From contig JAUZNZ010000043.1 of NCBI GenBank assembly GCA_030706735.1, forward strand, positions 1 through 32,312: a stretch of DNA of 32,312 nucleotides, read 5' to 3'. Position 1 is the stretch's first letter. Each line of letters opens with the position of its first letter. This stretch comes from Bacteroidota bacterium. GTDB taxonomy: Bacteria > Bacteroidota > Bacteroidia > Chitinophagales > Chitinophagaceae. Below the pieces are notes generated by a model. The model worked only from the letters and a program-made list of their open reading frames with translations, ran no database searches and had not been told where the DNA came from. Both the position numbers and the translations under genes were made by a program. This document shows positions 23,381-32,143 of this stretch, in pieces.

Positions 23381-23995
23381 TTATTTGCCCTTGCCGCCGA
23401 AGATCCAGCCGGTAAAGACCTGAACGATATTATTTTTTGCATCCGCCGAAGAAAAGGCGGGCGCCTGGCCCGTCTCCAGGGAAGAGTACATTTTACTGAT
23501 GCTGATATTGTACCTGGCCCCGATGACGAGGCCGGCGACAGGATGGAGCTCGACGCCGGCGCCAAAGCCATAGTCGAACTTGTTGTAGTAGCTCAGCGCC
23601 CCCGGATATTGTCCGGCGCCGCCCTGCGCGGAGCTGCTGTCCGCCTTCGCATTGAGAAGGAAGGCCAGCTGGACGCCAAACTGGACCTGAACGAACTTGG
23701 TGATATTCAGCGCCATGAACTGGGGGATGACCAGGTAATCGAGCTTAACATTGCCTGTCGTCGCGCCGCTCTTGAAACTATATCCCTGCCTGGAAAAGAG
23801 CAGCTCGGTCCGCGAGCCGATGATGCCCCTGGATTGCGGGGCGAGGAATAGACCGGCTACAAAACCCGATTGACTCCCGGGATTTATGGAAGAGGCGCTG
23901 GTCACGTTTGCGAAATTGATACCCGCCTTGATCCCGAGCTGGGCAGACAGCAGGAACGGCGCCAGGGCTGCCAGGAGAAGAATTGATTTACGCAT
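23381..23995 (-). CDS. PorT-like small outer-membrane beta-barrel protein
   Basis: This 204-aa protein has a signal peptide ending LLSAQ (residue 19). The mature part begins LGIKAGINFANV, which is typical of the Bacteroidota outer-membrane barrel family OMP_b-brl_2 (PF13568, PorT-like). Eight amphipathic strands can be picked out, including VKLDYLVIPQFMALN and FDYGFGAGVELHP. The last strand (NNIVQVFTGWIF) is followed by a short GGKGK tail. Members are structural or accessory outer-membrane proteins with no assigned enzymatic role. It starts 57 bp after the ZU5-like gene. Confidence 0.87.
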   Translation of the reverse strand: MRKSILLLAALAPFLLSAQLGIKAGINFANVTSASSINPGSQSGFVAGLFLAPQSRGIIGSRTELLFSRQGYSFKSGATTGNVKLDYLVIPQFMALNITKFVQVQFGVQLAFLLNAKADSSSAQGGAGQYPGALSYYNKFDYGFGAGVELHPVAGLVIGARYNISISKMYSSLETGQAPAFSSADAKNNIVQVFTGWIFGGKGK

Positions 23996-24052
23996 ATAAC
24001 ATGTATTGAAGTTTGAATGATTCGTTTTCGGACCCTTGCCCCACTCGTGAAC

Positions 24053-25444
24053 TCAGGGAATATGGGATACGCTGATGGCAAATCCCTGATCGCCTGTTGT
24101 GAACTTGCTCAGGGTATTATCTCCCTGTGCGCCCCCATAATGGATCCGGATATTCCCATCCGTCAAGGGCTCAAATTGAATGCTGCCAGGGGATGCCATG
24201 ACCGGCATGGAAGGGACGTTATTTGTCCTGCCTTTGCAGCGGGCCATATAGCGTGGACTGCTGCCCATCGTCGGTATCAATTGGATCTGCACCTGTGCAC
24301 TCGCGGGGCTTGCCGGGTTACGTGAGTAATTCCCGCTCTGCATCCCCGCAATTTCTGCCAGGCCCTTCCAACCGGTCTTGTCGGGATAGGTATAGCTGCA
24401 GTCTCCAAGTCTCTGGGGCCAATCGGACCAGGGTACCGGGTTCTTTATATCTGAGAGCTGGACCTTGCCTGACGAGAAAACCTGAATGTTGCAGATGGCG
24501 GAATCGTCCATGTGTAAATGCCCCACCTTGTCAAACGCCCTGAATGAGTAGCGAAATTCATCATATATATCCGCGGCGGCAATGGATGTCACATTCTCTG
24601 AAAAGGATCCAAGGCCCATCGGAACTAACCCGATATATTTTGCGCGTATCTCGACGGGTGTTGCGGGCACCACGGGGGGTGCGGTATAGATGGCCGCATT
24701 TTGCTGATCGGGTGCAAACAGTTTGATCCGGCCAGTGATATCGTTCCCTCCGACAATCCCATCGACCGACCATTCGACCGTTTGGGTCTTCCAGAACGTG
24801 GCATTTGCGTCAAACCCCGACGCATAGTTCTTACCGTCCGGGTAGGGACCGGAAATGACTAACATAAATACATGCTCACGATTTACTTTGACGCGATTAT
24901 TTCGTGGTATGATCTTGAACTGCGTGCCCGCATTGGCCGCCGAATAACCGGAAAAATGTTCGATGACGCAGCTGATGCGGCGATTTGCCGAGTCCGATTC
25001 CACTTTTTCCACGCGGCTCCATTTTCCCGTCTTGTCCTGCCAAAGGATCGTTTGCTTCCGGGGTGATATGCCTTTTGCCGCGCTGTCCGTATAATGGATC
25101 AGCAATTGGACGGGCTTTTGGAACCGCATGCCGTCGGGCGTGCAGGCATAGGTATTCCCGAATCCGGCGATCGACGTATTCTCGACCGGCTGTATGCCGA
25201 TCTCGGTGGGAACCGCCAGGGCGCCGGCCGGGAAGGTCAATTCCATCATGCTGTCTGCCGAAATGATGGTTCCACCCCCGGGGCCGATCGTTTTTGTCGC
25301 GAGGTTGCCGACGGGTTTTCCGATCGCCGAACTGTCGGGATTGACAGACAACAGAGCGGCTCTCAGCGAGTCGGCGGGCAATTTCACCTGGGCGGTGAGA
25401 GCCAGCCCGGGGAGGAGAAAGATCAGCGAAAGGGTTCGTTTCAT
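24053..25444 (-). CDS. Secreted ZU5-like domain protein with HFS motif
   Basis: This 463-aa protein has a signal peptide ending LTAQ (residue 19). Residues about 52-120 match the ZU5 pattern (IGPGGGTI, LTFPAGAL, YACTPDGMRFQKPVQLLIHY), followed by a UPA-like stretch ending in an EHFSGYS motif (His163-Phe164-Ser165). In the eukaryotic ZU5-UPA proteins PIDD1, NLRP1 and CARD8, autocleavage occurs just before the Ser of such a motif; whether this protein cleaves itself is not shown. A beta-rich Ig-like region (about 175-275) and an unassigned C-terminal part follow. It starts 11 bp after the 369-aa gene, so it belongs to the operon with the M48 and TPR genes. Confidence 0.78.
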   Translation of the reverse strand: MKRTLSLIFLLPGLALTAQVKLPADSLRAALLSVNPDSSAIGKPVGNLATKTIGPGGGTIISADSMMELTFPAGALAVPTEIGIQPVENTSIAGFGNTYACTPDGMRFQKPVQLLIHYTDSAAKGISPRKQTILWQDKTGKWSRVEKVESDSANRRISCVIEHFSGYSAANAGTQFKIIPRNNRVKVNREHVFMLVISGPYPDGKNYASGFDANATFWKTQTVEWSVDGIVGGNDITGRIKLFAPDQQNAAIYTAPPVVPATPVEIRAKYIGLVPMGLGSFSENVTSIAAADIYDEFRYSFRAFDKVGHLHMDDSAICNIQVFSSGKVQLSDIKNPVPWSDWPQRLGDCSYTYPDKTGWKGLAEIAGMQSGNYSRNPASPASAQVQIQLIPTMGSSPRYMARCKGRTNNVPSMPVMASPGSIQFEPLTDGNIRIHYGGAQGDNTLSKFTTGDQGFAISVSHIP

Positions 25445-25455
25445 GACCGGTGCAT

Positions 25456-26565
25456 TTATTGGTCCAGCATTTGACGGAAGGCGTCCGGGTCCAGGTTCTG
25501 CTCCATGCTTTCCTTGAAAAATTTGTCCACCCGGCAGCAGACATTCAGGTCCGGGGGATGCGGCTTCAATAAGCCCCCGCTCGGCCCCTCGCCGTCGTTC
25601 CAGCCCCAGACCACGACGATAAATTGGGGGAGACAGGGCGTTTGCTGCGGGCGGAAATACCCCGCATTATTAATGACGGCAGCGCATCCGCCCTCTTTTT
25701 CCGTATAGAACCGGGTGAATTCCTGTAAATTCTTGATATAGGCGGTCTGGGCCAGGTCGTCTTCCGAGGCGTTGGCCAGATAATCGTTGATGAGCTTGAG
25801 CTTCGGGTCATAATGGCTTTGCCAGTAGGGGACGACCTGGCTTTTTTGCTGGTCATTCTTCGCATATTTAAGCTCATTGGCGATCCCTCTCGCCTCTTCT
25901 CTTTGCAGTTTGCCCTTGAGGCAGATCAGGTATTGCTTTCTGCTGAGCATGGTCAGAGGGAATTGGCCATCGCGGGCAATGACGATGAATTGCTCATTCG
26001 CACGCACGAGGCTGGTCTGGTAGAGGTCGGCGTCCTTTACCTTGCCCACCCGGGCAGGCATGAGCGCCACATAATAGCGACCTACGTGCATGGAGGTATC
26101 GAAGTACAGAAGGCCTGCATAGGTATTGAAATGTACGCCGAACCCTCCATCCGATTCATCGTCCACTCCCAAATGCTGCAGGTCCGGATTGCAATAGAAA
26201 TGAAAAACGCCCGCACTCAGGTTATAGCCGAGGGTCCCGCTCCTGCCGGGAACCACGTACCCAAAGCTATGCTCCCATTTCACTTCCATGCCCTTCGGGT
26301 CCGGCCAGGCGGCCTGTACCAGATGGAATGCCTTGTCCATGCGCAGGATCATCTCGCGCTTTTGAGATGCTGAAAATGTACCCTCCTGTCCGGTGATGGT
26401 ATGATCTTCCACTTTTACCCATTTGCCTTTGATCGTCATCAATTCCTCTTGTGAGCAGGGCGCCGTCCTTGTCTGCGATTGAGCGATCGGAAGGATCGGC
26501 GTCGCGACCATGCACACGGCGACCAGGCATGCCGTCATCAGGCACAGGTTTCTTATCTCTTGCAT
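25456..26565 (-). CDS. Secreted protein of unknown function (369 aa)
   Basis: A hydrophobic N-terminus with signal-peptide character ends near PIAQSQ (about residue 31). The mature protein has no family I can name. Residues about 40-200 look beta-rich (GTLGYNLSAGVFHFYC, YAGLLYFDTSMHVGRYYVAL), the next part is helical with many Lys, Glu and Gln (about 205-300), and the end contains a Cys/Pro-rich patch (TPCLPQF, LNVCCRVDKFF). Several Cys residues could form disulfides in the periplasm. It starts only 1 nt after the stop of the TPR gene and ends 11 bp before the ZU5-like gene, so a joint function with these is likely. Confidence 0.78.
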   Translation of the reverse strand: MQEIRNLCLMTACLVAVCMVATPILPIAQSQTRTAPCSQEELMTIKGKWVKVEDHTITGQEGTFSASQKREMILRMDKAFHLVQAAWPDPKGMEVKWEHSFGYVVPGRSGTLGYNLSAGVFHFYCNPDLQHLGVDDESDGGFGVHFNTYAGLLYFDTSMHVGRYYVALMPARVGKVKDADLYQTSLVRANEQFIVIARDGQFPLTMLSRKQYLICLKGKLQREEARGIANELKYAKNDQQKSQVVPYWQSHYDPKLKLINDYLANASEDDLAQTAYIKNLQEFTRFYTEKEGGCAAVINNAGYFRPQQTPCLPQFIVVVWGWNDGEGPSGGLLKPHPPDLNVCCRVDKFFKESMEQNLDPDAFRQMLDQ

Positions 26566-26566
26566 A

Positions 26567-28774
26567 TCAATGCGATTTATTATTGTACATTTTTATGTTC
26601 TTGTTGAGCTGTGGAGCGGCGGGCTGTATCCCCTCATACCTGTCGACCCAGGCATTGGCCGCGTCCACCAGTTTGCCCTTGCCATGCGTCTCCCACATGT
26701 GGTTCATGCTAAAGCTGTATCCCGCGGTATTCTTCCCTCCCAGCCAGCCGGGCAGGTTCAGCGTGCCTTCCCATTTAAAGCCGATGTCGAATGGCTCGTT
26801 GCCGCCAAAGCTGATAAACGCGCCCATCGTGGCCGAGATCGGCAACATTTTAATGACCTTGTGTTTGCTTTTACCGGCGTCCATGCCCGCGCCGATAGCG
26901 ATGGTGTTCGACCCGGCGGCGGAATGCCGGTAGGATAACGAAGCGCCTTCGGGCAGTTCGAAATCTACCTTGAACTGCTCGCAGTCGATATCGAAGCTTG
27001 CGAATTTGTCAAATTTGGGTTTTCCGGTCTTTTCATCGACTTCCGAAAGCCCCACGTCGATCTTGCTGCTTAGCGGGCACTTGCCTTCGGCGATCTCCAG
27101 GGAGTCCGCTTCATTCTTGTCATAGGTCACCGGCAAGTGGCAACTGAGCAAGGTGGTCCGGTTCAGTTTCATGATCTGGGCGATGTATTGTTCGATCAGG
27201 GAATAGAAGGCCTTGTGATAGGAATGGTCGTCCATGGACGCGAAATAGCACCAGTACGCATAGTCATTGAAATAATCCTTAGTTTGCTGTATCCACTGCC
27301 GCTGCCATTCCTCGGTCAGTTCCGCGAATTGCGGGAGATATTTATTGTGCACCGCATTAATGGCCTTGCATTCATCCGATTCGAGCTCCATGTCCGGATT
27401 GCCTTCTCCTGCGGCATCGGCGCGCTTGTCAAATGACTTGGCGACTATTTTGATCTGTTCATCATGATCCTGCGTCAATTCCCTCATCTTCCGGAAATAA
27501 TTGGAGTCGACGTCGTTTAATTTTTTCAACCGGTCCGACAAATCCTCGCCGAGATCGCCGATAACGGCCATGGCAAGCGCGCTGAAGGGACGGAGCGGAT
27601 TTTGACCGTTATGCACCTGGGCCATCACCTCGTTGGCAAGGTTCTTTTCGACGTATTTCGATTCGACCTGCATCATGCGATCGTATTTCTGCCTCGAGTC
27701 CATCAGCATGTTCTTGTACTCCGCATATTTTATGGTAAGTTCCTTTACGTCCTTTACTTCCCTGCATTGGGGGAGAAGGGGATATTTATGCGGGCTGAAG
27801 TAATCGGTTTGTTTGTATCGCTTTTTTATCAATTCCATCAGGCGCGCGTCGGGCTTGATGGATTTCAGCATCCTCCAGGCATCGGCGACGTAGGCTCCGT
27901 GTATGGCGTTCTCGCAGTAGGTGGCGGCCCGGTTCTTGTCCCCCTGTGCGAGGGCAATATAGGCGAGGGCATAGTTGGCATGGGGATGATCCGGGTTGTC
28001 TGCGAGGGCTTGCTGTAAATAGCCCGTGGCTTTTTGCGCATCTCCCAGTTGGAGCCAGGCCTGGCCGAGATTGTTGTTGATGGTCGAGTTCGACGGATCT
28101 TCCTGGCGAATAAAATCGAGGATCGGCACTGCCTCCGTCGGCAGTCCGCAGATGGTCAGAAAGGTTGACAGGTTGTTTAGGGCATTGTCGTTGTCGGGGT
28201 TTAAGTTGGCTGCCTGCAGGGCCAGTTGGAGGGCTTGTTCGGGGTGGTTGGACACCCAGGCGATCACCGAGGCATTGTCGATGGTTTCGTCGTCTGTGCC
28301 CGACATGCTGATCACCTGTAATCCGGTGCTTGTCATCGCCGCCAGAATATTTTTTTTCAGATTGGCGAGATGCAAGGCCATCTGGGACCGGGTCGTCGGA
28401 GTAGCGGGGATGGAGCCGATCGCCTTATTGTCACGCGGAGGTATTTTGATCCCGGACAGGAAGGCGGTATCCGGTTTTTTGGGACCTGCCAGAAATGCCA
28501 TCGGGTTGGCGGCCATGGCCGCCACGTCGGAAGGCAGTGTGGGTACGGATGGGGTTCCGCCCTTGCCGTTCGGGGGATTGCTCTTGTTCATATATTGCCT
28601 GAGCTTGGGATCCTTCATGATGGAATCGATCTTCCGCTGGGCTTCGGCAAGTACCCTGCTCTGCTCAGGGGTCTGCCAGCAAAAGGCGGCGGTCCAACAA
28701 AGAACTCCTGCCAGCAGACAAAGGGTCCGCCTGTAAAAGACTGTACTTCCGCTGTGTAAGGAATTGGGCGTCAT
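26567..28774 (-). CDS. Secreted TPR protein with unassigned C-terminal domain
   Basis: This 735-aa protein has an N-terminal hydrophobic signal (about residues 16-33). A Pro/Asn/Lys-rich stretch (60-130) is followed by three or four TPR units (about 175-305), for example NSTINNNLGQAWLQLGDAQK and HANYALAYIALAQGDKN. A long helical region, probably coiled-coil (about 340-560), follows. The C-terminal part (about 590-735) is beta-rich with Gly repeats (SNTIAIGAGMDAG, MGAFISFGGNEPFDIGFKWEG) and ends in a short Lys/Asn tail. TPRs provide a protein-binding scaffold; the other parts are unrecognised. It is placed 6 bp after the M48 protease gene and 1 nt before the 369-aa gene. Confidence 0.82.
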   Translation of the reverse strand: MTPNSLHSGSTVFYRRTLCLLAGVLCWTAAFCWQTPEQSRVLAEAQRKIDSIMKDPKLRQYMNKSNPPNGKGGTPSVPTLPSDVAAMAANPMAFLAGPKKPDTAFLSGIKIPPRDNKAIGSIPATPTTRSQMALHLANLKKNILAAMTSTGLQVISMSGTDDETIDNASVIAWVSNHPEQALQLALQAANLNPDNDNALNNLSTFLTICGLPTEAVPILDFIRQEDPSNSTINNNLGQAWLQLGDAQKATGYLQQALADNPDHPHANYALAYIALAQGDKNRAATYCENAIHGAYVADAWRMLKSIKPDARLMELIKKRYKQTDYFSPHKYPLLPQCREVKDVKELTIKYAEYKNMLMDSRQKYDRMMQVESKYVEKNLANEVMAQVHNGQNPLRPFSALAMAVIGDLGEDLSDRLKKLNDVDSNYFRKMRELTQDHDEQIKIVAKSFDKRADAAGEGNPDMELESDECKAINAVHNKYLPQFAELTEEWQRQWIQQTKDYFNDYAYWCYFASMDDHSYHKAFYSLIEQYIAQIMKLNRTTLLSCHLPVTYDKNEADSLEIAEGKCPLSSKIDVGLSEVDEKTGKPKFDKFASFDIDCEQFKVDFELPEGASLSYRHSAAGSNTIAIGAGMDAGKSKHKVIKMLPISATMGAFISFGGNEPFDIGFKWEGTLNLPGWLGGKNTAGYSFSMNHMWETHGKGKLVDAANAWVDRYEGIQPAAPQLNKNIKMYNNKSH

Positions 28775-28780
28775 ATGCGG

Positions 28781-29578
28781 CTATTGAGGTTGATAATATT
28801 TTTGTTTTACTTCCGGGATCAGGGCAGACAGCCTTTTGATCCGGGTCGCGTCAGAAGGGTGTGTGGAGAGGAATTCAGGGATCTTATTCCCCTTGCTTGC
28901 TGCGGCCATCCGCTGCCAGAAGAGAACGGCCTCGTCGGGATCGTATCCTGCCATGGCGGCAAATATCAGCCCCAACTTATCGGCTTCGGATTCCTGGAGG
29001 CGACTGTGCGGCAGGAGCACGCCCAGATTGGCGCCCACGACATAGAGACCGAGAAAGATCGCTTGCGTCTGCTGCGATTTTTGCTTAAGCGCCTCTTCCA
29101 GGGTCAGACCGCCCAGTTGGACGAGCAAGGCCTGGCTCATCCGTTCATTCCCATGACGGGCAATGGCATGACCGATCTCGTGCCCGAGTACGATGGCCAG
29201 GGCGGTTTCATTCTGGGTCACCGGCAACAGGCCTTCATAGACGACAACTTTTCCGCCGGGCATGCACCAGGCATTGACGATATTTTGGTTGATCAGATTA
29301 TAATCCCATTTGAACCCATTCAATTCCTTACCGAACCCGTTCTGGTTCATGTAATTCTCTACGGCATGCTGTATCCTTGTCCCGACGCGCCGCACCATCT
29401 GCGCTCCGGCATCCGAGGCAGGCATGACCGGGCTGCTTTGCAGGACCGCATCATATTGGGAGAACGACATGGATTGGATAAGAAAATTGGGCACGAGGTT
29501 CAACTCCTTGCGGCCTGTGACGGGAACCGTCTTGCATGAGAAGCAGAGACAGGCGATAATGAGTATTTTATGGTTCAT
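28781..29578 (-). CDS. M48-family zinc metalloprotease, probable lipoprotein
   Basis: This 265-aa protein starts with a short hydrophobic signal rich in Cys (MNHKILIIACLCFSC), so lipidation is likely at Cys10, Cys12 or Cys15. The peptidase M48 core shows HEIGH (His133, Glu134, His137), the downstream ESEAD segment (about 196-200) supplying the third zinc ligand, and LSTHPSDATRIKRL (237-250). It resembles the periplasmic LoiP/BepA group, which degrades or helps assemble misfolded outer-membrane proteins. Upstream in-frame ATGs at 29584 and 29614 would overlap or abut the end of the preceding gene; the ATG at 29578 gives the best signal. Its position in an operon of secreted proteins fits an envelope quality-control or maturation role. 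Confidence 0.9.
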   Translation of the reverse strand: MNHKILIIACLCFSCKTVPVTGRKELNLVPNFLIQSMSFSQYDAVLQSSPVMPASDAGAQMVRRVGTRIQHAVENYMNQNGFGKELNGFKWDYNLINQNIVNAWCMPGGKVVVYEGLLPVTQNETALAIVLGHEIGHAIARHGNERMSQALLVQLGGLTLEEALKQKSQQTQAIFLGLYVVGANLGVLLPHSRLQESEADKLGLIFAAMAGYDPDEAVLFWQRMAAASKGNKIPEFLSTHPSDATRIKRLSALIPEVKQKYYQPQ

Positions 29579-29585
29579 GTGCATG

Positions 29586-30845
29586 CTATGGTTTATTCTT
29601 TTCGAGAACGTCATTGTGCCAGCCCAGGATCAGTTGGTCCGGCGAACAGACCCCCGGATGCAGATCGAGTTCCGCCAGGGCCGCCTGCGTAGTCATCCCG
29701 CCAGCATAATGGAAAATGATGGAATGGTTGCTGATCTCGTAGGTGCCCTGCGCCTTTTCCGGCAGGGCCTCATTGCAGGTGGTGGGCCTGTGCTCGATCG
29801 AGCGGAGGACGCCCTGGTCCGTGAATTGGCCATCCGCCGTAAAGGCAATGCTGATCGCCCCCTTAAATTCATTCCAGGTCCCGGCGAGACGCACTTTTTC
29901 CAGGAACGGCATTTTCTGAAAAGTCCGTTGGGCACCATTCAGCCCCGCGCTCATCCTGCCGTCGGCAATGGAGAAGGGAATGGTCTGCCAGGATATTTTC
30001 ATGACGCCGCTGCCCCCCTGGTAGCTATAGGTCCCCCAATGGGGAGGATCATTCGCTGCGGCGGCAATGGTATTCAGGTTCGATAGTCCGTATTTCGGCA
30101 GGTCTGAATTATAATAGACCTGGCCATTGTCGAAGAGCACGAAAAACGAAGCCCGATACATTCCCTGGATATAGGAAACCCCGGACCAAACAGCGGAAAT
30201 CCCGGTATTGCTGATCTTGCCGGGCCTGGAATGCGTATCCTTCCAATCGTCGAATTCGAGGTTAAAAAAGAAATCGTCGACGACCGGCCCATAGGTCCAT
30301 TTATAGGAGGTCGTTGTTTCATAATTACCGCACTTGAAATCCCTGCTGATATAACAGACGCGTTCCATGCGGCCATTCAATCTTGCGAGGAAGACGCCGA
30401 TGCTGAAGTCTATGCTCGTCACGTAGGGGTTATTGGGATCCTTATACGGCATGCGGATAGAGCCGGTGCCCATCGAATAGTCCCAGCCTTTGAGGCATTG
30501 TCCGGAGTATAATTGGAAATAGAGCGGGTGATTGGCAAACGGCTGCGTAATGCCCGTTCCCTGCATGGCGGTGGCCACCTGGCTGATCGTAGCGTCGGCG
30601 ACTGCCAGAAAGCCGGTGTCTGTGACGGGGGCGAGGAACAAAAAGCTCAGCAGTTCATCACTTCCCAGGTCCGGCGGCGTCATGGAGAAGAGATCTCCTT
30701 GCTGTGTCGTTTTCCATCCTTCGGGTACCCGGAACAAAAAATGGCCAGCATGGGTCTGAGCAGTAGACTCCTGCGCGTACAATCCCCGGACGAGCGGTAA
30801 AAAGGTAAGCGGTAATAATGCAAGAAGAAGTGTTGTCTTTTTCAT
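29586..30845 (-). CDS. Secreted protein, tandem paralogue B of an unknown family
   Basis: This 419-aa protein has a signal peptide ending LYAQ (about residue 25). It is collinear along its full length with the gene immediately upstream and shares RVPEGW, PPDLG, LNGRMER, EFDDW, FDNGQVYYN, TIPFSI and QGTYEI at matching positions. The N-terminal half (about 30-215) and the C-terminal half (about 230-410, with WGTYSYQGGSGV and TADGQFTDQGV) look like two beta-rich domains, the second lipocalin-like. I do not recognise a named family and see no catalytic motif. It starts 4 bp after its paralogue and ends 7 bp before the M48 protease start. Confidence 0.82.
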   Translation of the reverse strand: MKKTTLLLALLPLTFLPLVRGLYAQESTAQTHAGHFLFRVPEGWKTTQQGDLFSMTPPDLGSDELLSFLFLAPVTDTGFLAVADATISQVATAMQGTGITQPFANHPLYFQLYSGQCLKGWDYSMGTGSIRMPYKDPNNPYVTSIDFSIGVFLARLNGRMERVCYISRDFKCGNYETTTSYKWTYGPVVDDFFFNLEFDDWKDTHSRPGKISNTGISAVWSGVSYIQGMYRASFFVLFDNGQVYYNSDLPKYGLSNLNTIAAAANDPPHWGTYSYQGGSGVMKISWQTIPFSIADGRMSAGLNGAQRTFQKMPFLEKVRLAGTWNEFKGAISIAFTADGQFTDQGVLRSIEHRPTTCNEALPEKAQGTYEISNHSIIFHYAGGMTTQAALAELDLHPGVCSPDQLILGWHNDVLEKNKP

Positions 30846-30849
30846 AGCG

Positions 30850-32124
30850 CTAGTTCCTTATGAATGTATCGTCATGGAAGCCGAGATGGATCTCATGGGG
30901 TGAACGGTCCCCTTTTTGCAGGTTCAGTCCTGAAAAAGCGGCCTGGTAGGTGAAGCCGTTATCGTACCGGAAGAGAATGGAATTGTCCCTGATCTCATAG
31001 GTTCCCTGTCCCTGTCCGGGTATCGAACGGTAGCAATTATCCACCGAGTGCTCTATCCGGGAGACGACGCCCTGATCTGAAAAGTGTCCGTCGCCGGAAA
31101 ACCGGATACAGGCGGGATTTCCCAGTCCGTTGGCATGTTCACACCAGGAGCCTTCCAGGGACATGCCATCCGGAACGGGCGTCCGGTTATATGGGATGCT
31201 GGACCTGTAGATGTCGAGGTAGATCTTTCCTTCTTTTATCGAGAAGGGGATCGTTGCATAGGAAAGCCTGATCACGCCGGCGCCGTCATGATAGGTATAC
31301 GTCCCCCACCAGCGGGGAAAGTGCCCCGATTCGGCAAAGGGGTCGAGATGCCGGAGTCCCTTTTTGGGCAGCTCTTTATTATAATAGACCTGGCCGTTAT
31401 CGAAAAAAGCCAGATAGGTGACCTTCATCGACCCTTCGGAAAGCGCGGATCCTTCGGAGCCTTCGAAATAGGCCAGGCCGACCCAGAGATCGGAGATGCC
31501 TGCATGGGAGATCTTCCCGGGAATGGATTGCGCGTCCGTCCAGTCGTCGAACTCCATGTCGAAAAAGAAATGACTGATCACCGGTTCATAGGCGGGCTTC
31601 AGATAGGTTCGGCAGTCCTGGAAGTTGGCGCGGAAGTCCTTGCTGATGAAGACCGCTCTTTCCATGCGACCGTTCAATTTGACCAGGAAGACGCCGATAT
31701 AATAGTTCACCAGTTGATCGAGGCCCACGGCATCTTTTCCAGCCACTCCCTGGGCGAGGCCATGGCCCAGGGAATACTCCCATCCTTTCGCGTGGCGGGC
31801 GGAATTTTCTTTGACATAAAGGGGGCCGGGACCAAAGCCATCCCGGACAGGTCGTCCACCCAACCGGAGCGCCACTTCGCGGATGGTCGCGTCCGCGACC
31901 TGGTCGAAATCCATCGCGTCCGACGGTGGCATCAGAAAATAGGTCAACAGTTCGCCTGGCCCCAGGTCGGGTGGCGCGACCACATAATAGTCGGCGATCT
32001 GCGCGCCTCTCCATCCCTCCGGCACCCTGAAAACGAAATGATTGAAGTGCGTGGGATTGGCGGCCGGTTGAGCGCAAAGCGCCAGGCGGAAAGAAAGGAA
32101 CCCTATGGTTATTAGTTGCTTCAT
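30850..32124 (-). CDS. Secreted protein, tandem paralogue A of an unknown family
   Basis: This 424-aa protein has a signal peptide ending ALCAQ (about residue 19). The ATG at 32124 is chosen because it places the signal at the N-terminus; an upstream ATG at 32190 would add 22 mostly basic or Pro residues and overlap the previous gene. It matches the next gene across its whole length, with shared motifs RVPEGW, VADATI, LNGRMER, FDNGQVYYN, WGTYTY and QGTYEI. Differences are concentrated in short loops, for example the Ser/Glu/Gly-rich segment near 235-250. The duplication is also visible in DNA as an identical 18-bp stretch near 30108 and 31378. Function is unknown. Confidence 0.82.
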   Translation of the reverse strand: MKQLITIGFLSFRLALCAQPAANPTHFNHFVFRVPEGWRGAQIADYYVVAPPDLGPGELLTYFLMPPSDAMDFDQVADATIREVALRLGGRPVRDGFGPGPLYVKENSARHAKGWEYSLGHGLAQGVAGKDAVGLDQLVNYYIGVFLVKLNGRMERAVFISKDFRANFQDCRTYLKPAYEPVISHFFFDMEFDDWTDAQSIPGKISHAGISDLWVGLAYFEGSEGSALSEGSMKVTYLAFFDNGQVYYNKELPKKGLRHLDPFAESGHFPRWWGTYTYHDGAGVIRLSYATIPFSIKEGKIYLDIYRSSIPYNRTPVPDGMSLEGSWCEHANGLGNPACIRFSGDGHFSDQGVVSRIEHSVDNCYRSIPGQGQGTYEIRDNSILFRYDNGFTYQAAFSGLNLQKGDRSPHEIHLGFHDDTFIRN

Positions 32125-32143
32125 GGCTGTGTCCGGGGGCTTG

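Noticed and set aside
31084-32115. 343-codon open frame on the plus strand
   Set aside because: It lies antisense to paralogue A, whose protein is conserved with its tandem copy. The antisense frame shows no protein features.
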